The notes: generated by a model not told the origin, from the letters alone. A stretch of 8,967 bases of DNA from DATMYQ01 sp035560935 (GCA_035560935.1 DATMYQ010000039.1:1-8967), one strand, 5' to 3'. Counted from the first letter of the stretch, positions 1 through 6,875 are shown. Made by a program: numbers and translations.

Positions 1-58
1 TAATAATACCACAAAGCCAATCAAGAAACAAAAGAAAATTTACAAGGAGTGATTATCA

Positions 59-454
59 ATGAAAGAGGTTCTGGATTTTTTAGCGGAAAATAAAGTGTTT
101 TACTTGGCAACAACAAGCGAAGATCAGCCACATGTTCGGCCAATGGGATTTGTAATGGAATGGGACGGAAAACTGACTTTTTGTACTTCCAATCAAAAAG
201 ACATGTACAATCAGTTGGTGGTTAACCCTAATGTCGAAATCTGCTGTGTTGCTGCCAACTATGATACTTTGCGCCTCTGCGGCAAAGTGGTTTTCTGCAC
301 TACGGAGGAAACACAGCGGAAGGCATTGGAAATAATGCCTTCCCTCAGCAAGATGTACGCCGTGGGCGATGGTAAGTTTGAGATATTCTGTCTGGACCAT
401 GCCCGGGCAGTATGCCAAACGATGTTGGGTGAAAAGAAAATATTAGTTATTTAG
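59..454 (+). CDS. PPOX-class FMN-binding split-barrel protein
   Basis: A 131-residue protein of the pyridoxamine 5'-phosphate oxidase-like (split beta-barrel, FMN-binding) family. Such small anaerobe proteins probably act as flavin-dependent reductases, but their substrates are mostly unknown. What is seen: an N-terminal helix followed by FYLATTSEDQPHVRPMGFV (about residues 14-32), the typical strand-turn-strand with the HVRPMGF segment that lies at the flavin site. The next strand pair is KLTFCTSNQKDMYNQL (about 38-53), and NPNVEICC follows. The length is normal for the short single-domain members. The ATG is preceded by AAGGAG at 44-49 with a 9-nt spacer, so the start is secure. True pyridoxine biosynthesis (PdxH) is unlikely because the protein is too short and lacks the PdxH C-terminal region. 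The iron-sulfur flavoprotein gene follows on the same strand 229 nt later; a shared redox role is only a guess. The promoter lies outside the window or is not recognisable. Confidence 0.87.
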   Translation: MKEVLDFLAENKVFYLATTSEDQPHVRPMGFVMEWDGKLTFCTSNQKDMYNQLVVNPNVEICCVAANYDTLRLCGKVVFCTTEETQRKALEIMPSLSKMYAVGDGKFEIFCLDHARAVCQTMLGEKKILVI

Positions 455-683
455 GCAGCGAATCAGTAGTCAGAAATTCTAGCAATAAGCAAACCATTAT
501 TATCAATTCCTAAATCACTCAAACCATCAATTTTAGCTGTTTCTATTTTTCTGAGTAAGTGCTGCAAAATATGTGCAGTTTCACCGTAATAAACAGATAA
601 TCGTATGTTGTATGCGTGACGAGTACCGAAACAAGGATTCCAAATAGAACTGATAACGTGAACAATTGTAAGGAGTTGAAAGC

Positions 684-1316
684 ATGATTTTAGGTGTTAG
701 CGCGAGCGGTCGCGCAAATGGAGTAACAAGTGAAGCTGTAAAAGCGGTTTTGGCGGCCACCGACCTGGAATATGACTATGTCTCCCTTGCCGGAAAACGC
801 ATAAACGGCTGCATCGGATGTACACTCTGTGCATCCGATAATCGGTGCCATCTGCAGGACGACTGGAACGACATAGGCGACAAAATGCTGAAGGCTGACG
901 CCATTGTATTTGGTGCACCCAATTATTTTAGTAAGATAAATGCAATGGGGCATGCCTGCTGGGAGAGAACCTTTTCTTTCCGTCACAGGGAAATATTCAA
1001 TCTGGCCGGTAAACTCGGAGTCGTCATAAGTGCCGGGTATGAAGGGGAAGATTTTGTGAAACCGCAAATTGAAGATTTCATGCTTCGCAATAAGATGGCA
1101 GTGGTTGAATCTGTGAGGGTTGAGGGGTACGGCCAATGTTATACCTGTGGCTACGGACACGATTGTGGGGTCGGCCGGGTCGTTAGAGTCCACGGTTTTC
1201 TCGACAAGATTGAAGACAGAGACTTCCCACCACATTTTAAACAGCAAGAACTAGCGCAACATCAAGCTTACAAGGCAGGAAAAGTATTAGGTTCCATATT
1301 GCGGAACCGCATTTGA
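684..1316 (+). CDS. Iron-sulfur flavoprotein-like NAD(P)H/FMN oxidoreductase (flavodoxin fold)
   Basis: A 210-residue cytoplasmic protein of the NADPH-dependent FMN reductase / iron-sulfur flavoprotein group. It begins with a flavodoxin-type strand and phosphate loop, ILGVSASGRANGVTSEAV (residues 2-19), expected to hold the FMN phosphate. A compact cysteine set follows at C43, C46, C49 and C55 (CX2CX2CX5C), which matches the [4Fe-4S] motif of archaeal and clostridial iron-sulfur flavoproteins. The segment ADAIVFGAPNYF (72-83) is the usual second flavin-contact loop. A further cysteine group near the C terminus (C152, C155, C161, in GQCYTCGYGHDCGVG) is outside the classical cluster motif. Proteins of this family pass electrons between ferredoxin-type donors and acceptors such as O2, H2O2 or quinones; the real partner here is unknown. 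The ribosome binding site TAAGGAG lies at 669-675, 8 nt from the ATG. The gene converges on the B12 operon. Confidence 0.85.
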   Translation: MILGVSASGRANGVTSEAVKAVLAATDLEYDYVSLAGKRINGCIGCTLCASDNRCHLQDDWNDIGDKMLKADAIVFGAPNYFSKINAMGHACWERTFSFRHREIFNLAGKLGVVISAGYEGEDFVKPQIEDFMLRNKMAVVESVRVEGYGQCYTCGYGHDCGVGRVVRVHGFLDKIEDRDFPPHFKQQELAQHQAYKAGKVLGSILRNRI

Positions 1317-1333
1317 ACTGCATTTATTTACTT

Positions 1334-1366
1334 GAAAAAAGCGCCATGAAAAAGAGCCTTGGCGCT
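1334..1366 (-). terminator. Terminator-like hairpin (minus-strand sense)
   Basis: Perfect 7-bp inverted repeat AGCGCCA (1340-1346) / TGGCGCT (1360-1366). Read on the minus strand it is followed directly by a run of six T, the pattern of an intrinsic terminator. On the plus strand no T-run follows, so it would not end the flavoprotein transcript. It lies about 215 nt beyond the btuF stop, behind a nearer and better terminator, so it may be only a backstop. No transcript is known. Confidence 0.45.
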
Positions 1367-1447
1367 AAGGACGAACGGAGTTCTAGTCGGAAGATCGATA
1401 AAGATAAAGCCATCTGTTAAATATACGCAACAATTTAAACTATCAAT

Positions 1448-1492
1448 AAAAGCAGCAAATTCATCCTGGCGAGGATAAACTTGCTGCTTTTT
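1448..1492 (+). terminator. Two-tier intrinsic terminator, probably bidirectional
   Basis: An 11-bp perfect stem pairs AAAAGCAGCAA (1448-1458) with TTGCTGCTTTT (1481-1491). It is topped by an inner hairpin of ATCCT (1463-1467) and AGGAT (1472-1476) around the tetraloop GGCG. A T-run follows on the plus strand (1488-1492), and the A-run of the left arm gives a T-run on the minus strand. It probably ends the plus-strand flavoprotein transcript 132 nt after its stop codon, and may also block read-through from the opposite side. Confidence 0.7.
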
Positions 1493-1533
1493 GGGGGGAT
1501 ATGCAAAAATACCCTAACCCAAGTCATACATAC

Positions 1534-1566
1534 AAAAAAGATGTTCAATCGAGCGATCAAACATCT
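1534..1566 (-). terminator. Intrinsic terminator of the cbiL-btuCDF operon
   Basis: On the minus strand AGATGTT (1566-1560) pairs with AACATCT (1545-1539). A small inner ATCG/CGAT stem sits in the loop, and a run of six T follows at once (complement of 1534-1539). It lies 14 nt past the btuF stop codon, which is the expected place for the end of the operon. Confidence 0.75.
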
Positions 1567-1580
1567 CCAATCGGCATTTA

Positions 1581-2552
1581 TTATTTTACCAGTTCGGGAT
1601 AAAGCAGCTTCGCCAGTTCTTCTGCACCATCCGCCAAACGAAAAGTCGGAGTGGATACCAGTTTTTCGTCGATCAGGAAAACCTGTCCTTCCCGGACCGC
1701 TTTGATCTTATCGAAGCCGGGCCGGGCTTTGACGGCTACCGGCGTAATTCCCGGATTCATCGGTCCTTTCTGAGCCAGGTATACATCAATGTCAGCGCCT
1801 TTCAGCAACAGACGTTCGGTACCGTAGGCGGCAATGCTGCTGCCGCCTTTCAGCGGCGTGGCATCGGCGGCCACGTTGATTCCGCCGGCCTGCTGCAATA
1901 GTAATGCCGGCAAACTGTCAGCGGTCACCGTGCGATATTCCGTGGCGGTGGTTTCAAAATACACCCGTTTTTTCACCGGTGCCTGGGCTGTCCGGGCCGC
2001 TATGGCGTCCAGGCGTTGATGAAACGCTGTCAACTGCGCTTGTGCCTGCGGTTCCCGACCGGTCAGAATCGCCAGTTTCTGAATGTATTCATCAAATTCG
2101 GCAAACTTCTCCGGATACAGCGCCACTACCGGAATTTTAGCATTTTCCAGCGTCTTGACAAAGTCCGGATGGCTCTGGCGGATAAAGGGCCGGATCAGCA
2201 CCAGATCCGGCTGAGCCGCCAGCACCCGCTCCGGATCGGCCCGATAGTCAAACGCCGGCTTACCCAGCGCCGCCGGGGGATAGGTTTCCGTCGTGCTGAC
2301 ACCGATCACTTCCTGATCCAGGCCCAGCGAAAATAAGTTTTCGGTATGAGCGGAATACAATGAAATAATGCGCCGGGCCGGTGCTTTCAGCACCACGGTT
2401 TTGCCCTGATCATCCGTCACCCGGATGCCACCGGAAGCCTCCGGTGCTGGCGCTGGCCGATTGCCGCCGCAGCCGGACAATCCGGTTAACAGCAATAGCA
2501 GCACCGCCAGTAAGGTTATTTTTTTTTGTTTTCCCGGCAAGAATGCACCCAT
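1581..2552 (-). CDS. btuF: Cobalamin/corrinoid ABC transporter substrate-binding lipoprotein
   Basis: A 323-residue lipoprotein that captures corrinoid outside the membrane and hands it to the BtuC permease. The N terminus is a lipoprotein signal: KKIT, a long leucine-rich core (residues 14-23) and the lipobox LSGC, with C28 as the lipidated residue. A Pro/Ala-rich linker follows, then a class III periplasmic-binding fold: VTDDQGKTVVL (45-55), RIISLYSAHTENLFSLGL (61-78) and DPERVLAAQPDLVLI (106-120), with a second lobe from about residue 195. E71 and E246 occupy the places of the two docking glutamates that contact permease arginines in this family (inferred by position). The ATG at 2552 has AAGGAAG upstream. 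The frame stays open further upstream, but that would bury the signal peptide, so I reject the longer form. btuF lies 55 nt after btuD. A siderophore ligand cannot be excluded by sequence alone; the B12 riboswitch and cbiL argue for corrinoid. Confidence 0.88.
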   Translation of the reverse strand: MGAFLPGKQKKITLLAVLLLLLTGLSGCGGNRPAPAPEASGGIRVTDDQGKTVVLKAPARRIISLYSAHTENLFSLGLDQEVIGVSTTETYPPAALGKPAFDYRADPERVLAAQPDLVLIRPFIRQSHPDFVKTLENAKIPVVALYPEKFAEFDEYIQKLAILTGREPQAQAQLTAFHQRLDAIAARTAQAPVKKRVYFETTATEYRTVTADSLPALLLQQAGGINVAADATPLKGGSSIAAYGTERLLLKGADIDVYLAQKGPMNPGITPVAVKARPGFDKIKAVREGQVFLIDEKLVSTPTFRLADGAEELAKLLYPELVK

Positions 2553-2607
2553 GATATTCCGCTTCCTTTTTTCATTTGTTTTTAACGCACTCTTAATCAG
2601 CGGTTTC

Positions 2608-3384
2608 TTAACACTCCGGTAAGATAGCCAGTCCCCGCTCCCCGGCCCGGACCACATGGATCCGAAATACGTCGCGAATCCGTTCCGGCGTCAAAATTGC
2701 CGCCGCCGGCCCGGCGGAAACGAGCTGCCCCGCCTGCAACACCGCCACATCACTGCAGAAGGCGCTGGTCAGATTCAAATCATGCATGATGGAAACCACC
2801 GTCAGGCGGCGTTCCCGGCACAGCCGCCCCAGTAAATCCAGGCAGCGGATGCTGTAGTATACGTCCATGTTGGAGAAGGCCTCGTCTAAAAACAGGATCT
2901 CCGGCTGCTGCGCCAGCGCTTTGGCAAAAATCACCCGCTGCCGCTCGCCGCCGCTCAGCTCGGTAATCAACCGGCCGGCAAAATTCAGCGTTTCTGTCCA
3001 TTCCATCGCCTGATGCGCCTGTTCCAGATCCTGATCGGAGTAGCCGGCCAAACGACTTTTATGGGGTATCCGCCCCATCAGCACAATATCCAGGCAGGTG
3101 AACGGAAAGCGAATATCCAGGTTTTGCGGTACCACCGCCGCCAGCCGGGCCAATTCATCCAGCGGATATTCGCCGATGGGCCGGCCTTTCAGCAGCACCC
3201 GGCCACCGGTCGGATGCAACTGTCCGGTAACCAGGTTCAGCAACGTCGTTTTTCCGGAACCGTTGGGCCCCACAATGCCCCAAAAGCCGCCGGACGCCAC
3301 CTCCAGTTGCACATCCTGCAAAGTTTGCGGCCGGTCAGGCGAACGATGGGCATAGCCAAAACTCAAATTGTCCACACAAAGCAT
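2608..3384 (-). CDS. btuD: Cobalamin/corrinoid ABC transporter ATP-binding protein
   Basis: A 258-residue ABC ATPase that powers import through the BtuC dimer at the inner face of the membrane. All the nucleotide-binding elements are intact: Walker A GPNGSGKT (39-46), Q-loop VVPQ (Q87), signature LSGGE (143-147), Walker B ILFLDE (163-168), D-loop SNMD (171-174) and switch H201 in MHDLN. The FTCLDIVLMGR segment after the Q-loop is typical of the iron/B12 (FecE/BtuD) subfamily. The start is uncertain. I use ATG at 3384 because MLCVDNLSFGY matches the usual family N terminus. A GTG at 3405, 1 nt past the btuC stop, would add seven residues; neither has a strong ribosome binding site, and translational coupling to btuC is likely. 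Confidence 0.88.
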   Translation of the reverse strand: MLCVDNLSFGYAHRSPDRPQTLQDVQLEVASGGFWGIVGPNGSGKTTLLNLVTGQLHPTGGRVLLKGRPIGEYPLDELARLAAVVPQNLDIRFPFTCLDIVLMGRIPHKSRLAGYSDQDLEQAHQAMEWTETLNFAGRLITELSGGERQRVIFAKALAQQPEILFLDEAFSNMDVYYSIRCLDLLGRLCRERRLTVVSIMHDLNLTSAFCSDVAVLQAGQLVSAGPAAAILTPERIRDVFRIHVVRAGERGLAILPEC

Positions 3385-3406
3385 GGTCACCGTACCGTCA
3401 CCCACT

Positions 3407-4480
3407 TCACTGCAACGACTTGTTGCGCATGCGGAAAATATATACGAAGAAAGGACCGCCCAACAGGGTGGTCAGCACACCCACCGGAATTTCCACGTTC
3501 ATTACCGAGCGGGCGAAGGTATCCGCCGCCAGCAGCAACACTCCGCCCGACAGACCACACAACGGAATCAGCGCTTTATTGTCCGAACCCACCAGCATCC
3601 GCAGCATATGTGGCACAATCAGGCCCACAAAGCCAATAATGCCGCCGATGGCCACGCAGACGGCCGTAATCAGCGCTCCGGCCGCCAACAGGATTTTCCG
3701 CAGCCGGCCGCCGTCGATGCCCAGGTGCCGCGCCTCCCGGTCGCCCAGGGAAAGCACGTTCAAATCCTCGGCGTAGTAATAACAAACCAAGCAGGCCACC
3801 AATACCAGCGGCAGGCCATACAGGAAATGTTCCCAGGTCTTGGCGGCAAGACTGCCGATCAGCCAGGCCACAATCGCCGATACCTGCTCCCCGGCCAGAC
3901 TTTTCACCATGGTGATCGCCGCGGTTAAAATGCTGCTGACGATGATACCGGCAATCACCAGATTGGCGGACGAGACATAACCGCCCACCCGGGCAATCGC
4001 CACCACCACCACCAGCGTCAAAACGGCGCCGGCAAAGGCAAACAACGTCACCGGTAAATTGCCGGCGGCAAAAATATTCAGATAAATTGCCACGCTGGCG
4101 CCAAAAGCGGCGCCGGTGGAAACACCCATAGTATAGGAATCGGCCAGCGGGTTCATCAATAAGGCCTGAAAGACGACTCCGGCCACGGCCAAACCGCCTC
4201 CCACCACCAGCGCGCAGAGAATCCGGGGCAACCGGACATCCCAGATGATCGCCGGTTTGGCAGGGTTCATCGCGTCGTACAAAGAAGAATCGCCGCTTAA
4301 TTTGCCGCTGACGACGGAAAATACATCGGCCACGCTGATTTCCGCCCGGCCAAACGTAATCGCCAGCACGGTCAGCAGCACCGCCACCGCCAATAGCGAC
4401 CAGCCGGCCACTACCACCGTCCGGCGCTGGGACCGCAACAGTTCGCCCAGATTCCGGGACTGCCGTTCAAACGCGTTCAT
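3407..4480 (-). CDS. btuC: Cobalamin/corrinoid ABC transporter permease (FecCD/BtuC family)
   Basis: A 357-residue membrane protein of the FecCD family, whose members form a homodimeric channel of about ten transmembrane helices per chain. The first helix is about residues 22-43. The family signature is clear: WDVRLPRI (80-87), FQALLMNPLADSYTMGVST (104-122), and the coupling-helix region GGIIGFVGLIVPHMLRMLVG (279-298), which contacts the ATPase. The C-terminal helix segment runs PVGVLTTLLGGPFFVYIF (332-349). The length is typical (330-360). It begins 6 nt after the cbiL stop and is followed almost directly by btuD, so the genes are one operon. The specificity for corrinoid comes from the riboswitch and cbiL, not from the permease sequence itself, which could equally fit heme or ferric siderophore uptake. 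Confidence 0.88.
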   Translation of the reverse strand: MNAFERQSRNLGELLRSQRRTVVVAGWSLLAVAVLLTVLAITFGRAEISVADVFSVVSGKLSGDSSLYDAMNPAKPAIIWDVRLPRILCALVVGGGLAVAGVVFQALLMNPLADSYTMGVSTGAAFGASVAIYLNIFAAGNLPVTLFAFAGAVLTLVVVVAIARVGGYVSSANLVIAGIIVSSILTAAITMVKSLAGEQVSAIVAWLIGSLAAKTWEHFLYGLPLVLVACLVCYYYAEDLNVLSLGDREARHLGIDGGRLRKILLAAGALITAVCVAIGGIIGFVGLIVPHMLRMLVGSDNKALIPLCGLSGGVLLLAADTFARSVMNVEIPVGVLTTLLGGPFFVYIFRMRNKSLQ

Positions 4481-4486
4481 TACCGC

Positions 4487-5197
4487 TTACTGAACCGGTT
4501 TGGTCCGTTTGGTCAAAATAGTGGACAGATAATTTACGCTGCTCGGTCCCACAACGTCGAAGTCGCGGATGATTTCTTCACCCTCCAGGCCGCATTTGGA
4601 CACCATGACCGCGTTGTCTTTCATTTCAAACTGTTGCAGTTTGTCGACAACCTGCTCAAAGTTTTTATACACTTTCATCAGTACTAGGCTGTCAGCCACC
4701 GCCATCGCCTGGTTCAGTTTTTCTTCATCAATGGTGGCCGGCACGATGCAGAGAACGTCGTTGCCTTCCGCCAGCGGAATGCCCAGGCGGCTGCCAATGG
4801 CGCAGAACGCGTTGATGCCGGGTACGGTGATGATTTCATGACCGCTGTCTTCCAACAGGCGGTATACATACATGTAGGTGCTGTACAACATCGGGTCACC
4901 CAGCGTCAGGAAGACCACTTTTTTTCCCTTATTCAGCAAACCCAAAATTTCGGTTTTATTATTCTCCCAGGCGTCCGTCAAGGTCTGGGAATGATACACC
5001 ATCGGAAAAACCAGTTCCAGAATTTCGGTTTTTTGCTGCACATACGGCCGGGCAATCGACAACGCCGTACTTTCTTCCTTTTTCTCGGTCCGGGGTGCGA
5101 TAATCACATCCGCGTCTTTGATTGCGTTAATTGCTTTCAGTGTTAACAGCTCCGGATCTCCCGGGCCAACACCCACACCATAAAAAATACCTGCCAT
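4487..5197 (-). CDS. cbiL: Precorrin-2 / cobalt-factor II C20-methyltransferase
   Basis: A 236-residue SAM-dependent methyltransferase that adds the C20 methyl group to the corrin precursor in cobalamin biosynthesis. The gene context is anaerobic, so the cobalt-first enzyme CbiL (substrate cobalt-factor II) is more likely than the aerobic CobI; sequence reading alone does not prove it. Seen: YGVGVGPGDPELLTLKAI (residues 6-23), the SAM-binding start of the tetrapyrrole methylase fold; TLGDPMLYSTYMYV (about 97-110), the second SAM loop with the YSTY signature of this subfamily; and PGINAFCAIGSRLGIPLAEG further on. The length is normal. The ribosome binding site AAAGGCGG (5206-5213) supports the ATG. 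It is the first gene after the cobalamin riboswitch and the only corrin biosynthesis gene visible; the rest of the pathway must lie elsewhere if it is complete. Confidence 0.88.
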   Translation of the reverse strand: MAGIFYGVGVGPGDPELLTLKAINAIKDADVIIAPRTEKKEESTALSIARPYVQQKTEILELVFPMVYHSQTLTDAWENNKTEILGLLNKGKKVVFLTLGDPMLYSTYMYVYRLLEDSGHEIITVPGINAFCAIGSRLGIPLAEGNDVLCIVPATIDEEKLNQAMAVADSLVLMKVYKNFEQVVDKLQQFEMKDNAVMVSKCGLEGEEIIRDFDVVGPSSVNYLSTILTKRTKPVQ

Positions 5198-5205
5198 TTC
5201 CTAAA

Positions 5206-5213
5206 CCGCCTTT
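5206..5213 (-). promoter_or_regulatory. Ribosome binding site of cbiL
   Basis: Minus-strand AAAGGCGG with an 8-nt spacer to the cbiL ATG. It lies downstream of the attenuator hairpin, so the riboswitch acts here on transcription rather than by hiding this site. Confidence 0.6.
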
Positions 5214-5242
5214 CAAAATATCTTTTTCTCCAGTTACACCAT

Positions 5243-5275
5243 AAAAAAGTCTCTGCCCAACGAAGGCAGAGACTT
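5243..5275 (-). terminator. Attenuator terminator of the cobalamin riboswitch
   Basis: On the minus strand AAGTCTCTGCC (5275-5265) and GGCAGAGACTT (5257-5247) form a perfect 11-bp stem with a 7-nt loop. The run of six T (complement of 5243-5248) is continuous with the end of the second arm. It stands between the riboswitch aptamer and the cbiL ribosome binding site, so it should stop transcription when cobalamin is bound. Confidence 0.88.
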
Positions 5276-5343
5276 GGCTGCTTTTTCAGAAAAGCTGCGC
5301 GCAAATCCCCTCCCCATCGCTCGTGGGTACTACGGTGATCGTC

Positions 5344-5498
5344 GAACAGGCAGATCTTCTGACTCAGGATCATCACTGGCCTGCGCCTTCCCGGGTTCCA
5401 ATGTCCCCAGTGGCGTATGCAGGTTGCTCCCCCTCACAGCGGCGGGACCGTGCCGGATTTTCACCGGCTTCCCTATTAAGCCCTTACGGGCGCCTGTC
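5344..5498 (-). ncRNA. Cobalamin (B12) riboswitch aptamer
   Basis: Reading the minus strand, the order of conserved blocks is that of the adenosylcobalamin-type riboswitch. The block TTAATAGGGAAGCCGGTG is followed by AAAATCCGGCACGGTCCCGC and by CGCTGTGAGGGGGAGC. Then come a GCCACTGG segment, the GGGAAGGC block, and the 3' B12 box AGTCAGAAGATCTGCCT (5364-5348). Helix P1 closes the fold: GACAGGC (5498-5492) pairs with GCCTGTT (5351-5345). It controls cbiL-btuCDF by transcription attenuation through the hairpin at 5243-5275. The aptamer starts about 10 nt after the predicted transcription start. The region 5198-5566 holds no protein gene; it is the promoter, this aptamer and the expression platform. 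Confidence 0.95.
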
Positions 5499-5515
5499 CC
5501 TATGCAATTACTATG

Positions 5516-5544
5516 ATTGTAGGCTAAAGCGGCTTAAAAGTCAA
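5516..5544 (-). promoter_or_regulatory. Sigma-70-type promoter of the cbiL-btuCDF operon
   Basis: Minus strand: -35 TTGACT (5544-5539), a spacer of exactly 17 nt, and -10 TACAAT (5521-5516). Transcription would begin near 5509, just ahead of riboswitch helix P1. The serS stop codon is 22 nt upstream of the -35 box, so the operon is separated from serS by very little space. Confidence 0.8.
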
Positions 5545-5566
5545 GGATGGGACCCTCGCCCGGAAT

Positions 5567-6838
5567 CTAAGGCCGAATAACGTCAACGCCCATATAGGAG
5601 CGTAAGGCTTCCGGCACCACCACGGAGCCGTCTTCCTGCTGATAATTTTCGAGAATGGCCGCCACCGTCCGGCCAATAGCCACGCCGGATCCATTCAGCG
5701 TGTGGACAAACTCCGGTTTCGACTTGGGCTCGCGGCGGAACTTAATCTCTGCGCGCCGGGCCTGAAAATCCTCGAAGTTGGAACAGGAGGAAATTTCCCG
5801 GTAGGTATTGAAACTGGGCAGCCAGACTTCCAAATCATAGGTTTTGGCCGAGTTGGCTCCCATGTCGCCGCTACAGAGCAGCATGGTGCGATGGGGAAGA
5901 CCCAGCTGCTGCAATACCTTTTCCGCATTCAGCGTCAGCGACTCCAGCTCATTATACGATTCTTCCGGCAACGCATACTTCACCAATTCCACCTTGTTGA
6001 ACTGGTGCTGCCGGATCAGACCGCGGGTATCACGGCCGGCGGCCCCGGCTTCCGCCCGGAAACAGGCGCTGTAGGCGGCATACTTCACCGGCAGGTCTTT
6101 TGCGTCCAGGATTTCCTGGCGGTGATAATTGGTCAATGGTACTTCCGCCGTAGGAATCAGATAATAATCCAGCCCTTCCAGCTTAAACATATCTTCAGCA
6201 AATTTGGGCAACTGTCCGGTACCCACCATACTGTCCCGATTGACGATGAACGGCGGAAACATCTCGGTGTAACCGTGCTGGCCGGTATGCAAATCCAGCA
6301 TAAAGCTGATCAGGGAACGCTCCAGCCGGGAACCCAGTCCCTTGTAAAACGTAAAGCGGGCGCCGGTCACCTTGCCGCCCCGTTCAAAATCCAGAATCCC
6401 CAGATTCTCACCAATTTCCCAATGCGGCAGCGGCGCCTGGGCAAACTGGCGGGGAGTTCCCCAACGGCGTACCTCTAAATTACCAGTCTCATCCTTGCCT
6501 ACCGGTACCGACGGGTGGGGTACGTTGGGCAAGCACAAAGCAATATTGGTCAGTTCTTCCTCCACCGTTTTCAGCTTGGCATCCAACGCGCTGATTTCAT
6601 CACCGACACCGCGCATGGCCGCAATCAGATCATCGGCATTCTGCCCGGCTTTTTTCAGCTGGCTGATCTCCTGCGATACCGAATTACGCTTGCTTTTCAT
6701 CTGCTCGCCGGCGTTGATAAGTTCCCGCCGCTCTTTTTCCAGCGACAGGAAGCCGTCCAGGTTCATCGTGGCTCCCCGGTTTTTCAGTGCCTGTTCCACT
6801 ACTTCCAGATTATCGCGAATAAATTTAATGTCCAACAT
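5567..6838 (-). CDS. serS: Seryl-tRNA synthetase
   Basis: A 423-residue cytoplasmic class II aminoacyl-tRNA synthetase that activates serine with ATP and charges tRNA-Ser (and tRNA-Sec where present). Residues about 30-105 form the heptad-rich, highly charged antiparallel coiled-coil arm that grips the long variable arm of tRNA-Ser. The catalytic core shows TGQLPKF (207-213), the serine-binding TAE (230-232), motif 2 CFRAEAGAAGRDTRGLIRQH (259-278) and motif 3 NGSGVAIGRTVAAILENYQ (382-400) with R390. The length is normal (about 425). The start is fixed by AGGAGG at 6848-6853, 9 nt from the ATG at 6838. The frame is open upstream to 6925, but that region is the T-box terminator, so the longer form is rejected. 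It is controlled by a serine T-box and has its own promoter. Confidence 0.96.
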   Translation of the reverse strand: MLDIKFIRDNLEVVEQALKNRGATMNLDGFLSLEKERRELINAGEQMKSKRNSVSQEISQLKKAGQNADDLIAAMRGVGDEISALDAKLKTVEEELTNIALCLPNVPHPSVPVGKDETGNLEVRRWGTPRQFAQAPLPHWEIGENLGILDFERGGKVTGARFTFYKGLGSRLERSLISFMLDLHTGQHGYTEMFPPFIVNRDSMVGTGQLPKFAEDMFKLEGLDYYLIPTAEVPLTNYHRQEILDAKDLPVKYAAYSACFRAEAGAAGRDTRGLIRQHQFNKVELVKYALPEESYNELESLTLNAEKVLQQLGLPHRTMLLCSGDMGANSAKTYDLEVWLPSFNTYREISSCSNFEDFQARRAEIKFRREPKSKPEFVHTLNGSGVAIGRTVAAILENYQQEDGSVVVPEALRSYMGVDVIRP

Positions 6839-6847
6839 CTGCATCAA

Positions 6848-6853
6848 CCTCCT
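6848..6853 (-). promoter_or_regulatory. Ribosome binding site that fixes the serS start
   Basis: Perfect AGGAGG on the minus strand. It has a 9-nt spacer to the ATG of MLDIKF and only 3 nt to another in-frame ATG two codons earlier, so the later ATG is chosen. Confidence 0.75.
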
Positions 6854-6875
6854 GTCAAGTTCGTCGGGGGAAAAT

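Noticed and set aside
690..1247. Long open frame antisense to the iron-sulfur flavoprotein gene
   Set aside because: The opposite strand encodes a clear family protein with conserved motifs; the antisense translation has no recognisable domain.
2553..2657. In-frame N-terminal extension of btuF overlapping btuD
   Set aside because: It would put 35 charged residues in front of a lipoprotein signal peptide, which would block export.
3013..3928. Plus-strand open frames across btuD and btuC
   Set aside because: They are rich in His, Gln, Arg and Pro, typical antisense shadows of GC-rich genes, and show no domain.
5143..5376. Minus-strand open frame across the riboswitch expression platform
   Set aside because: It overlaps the B12 box, the attenuator and the cbiL start in another frame and has no ribosome binding site.
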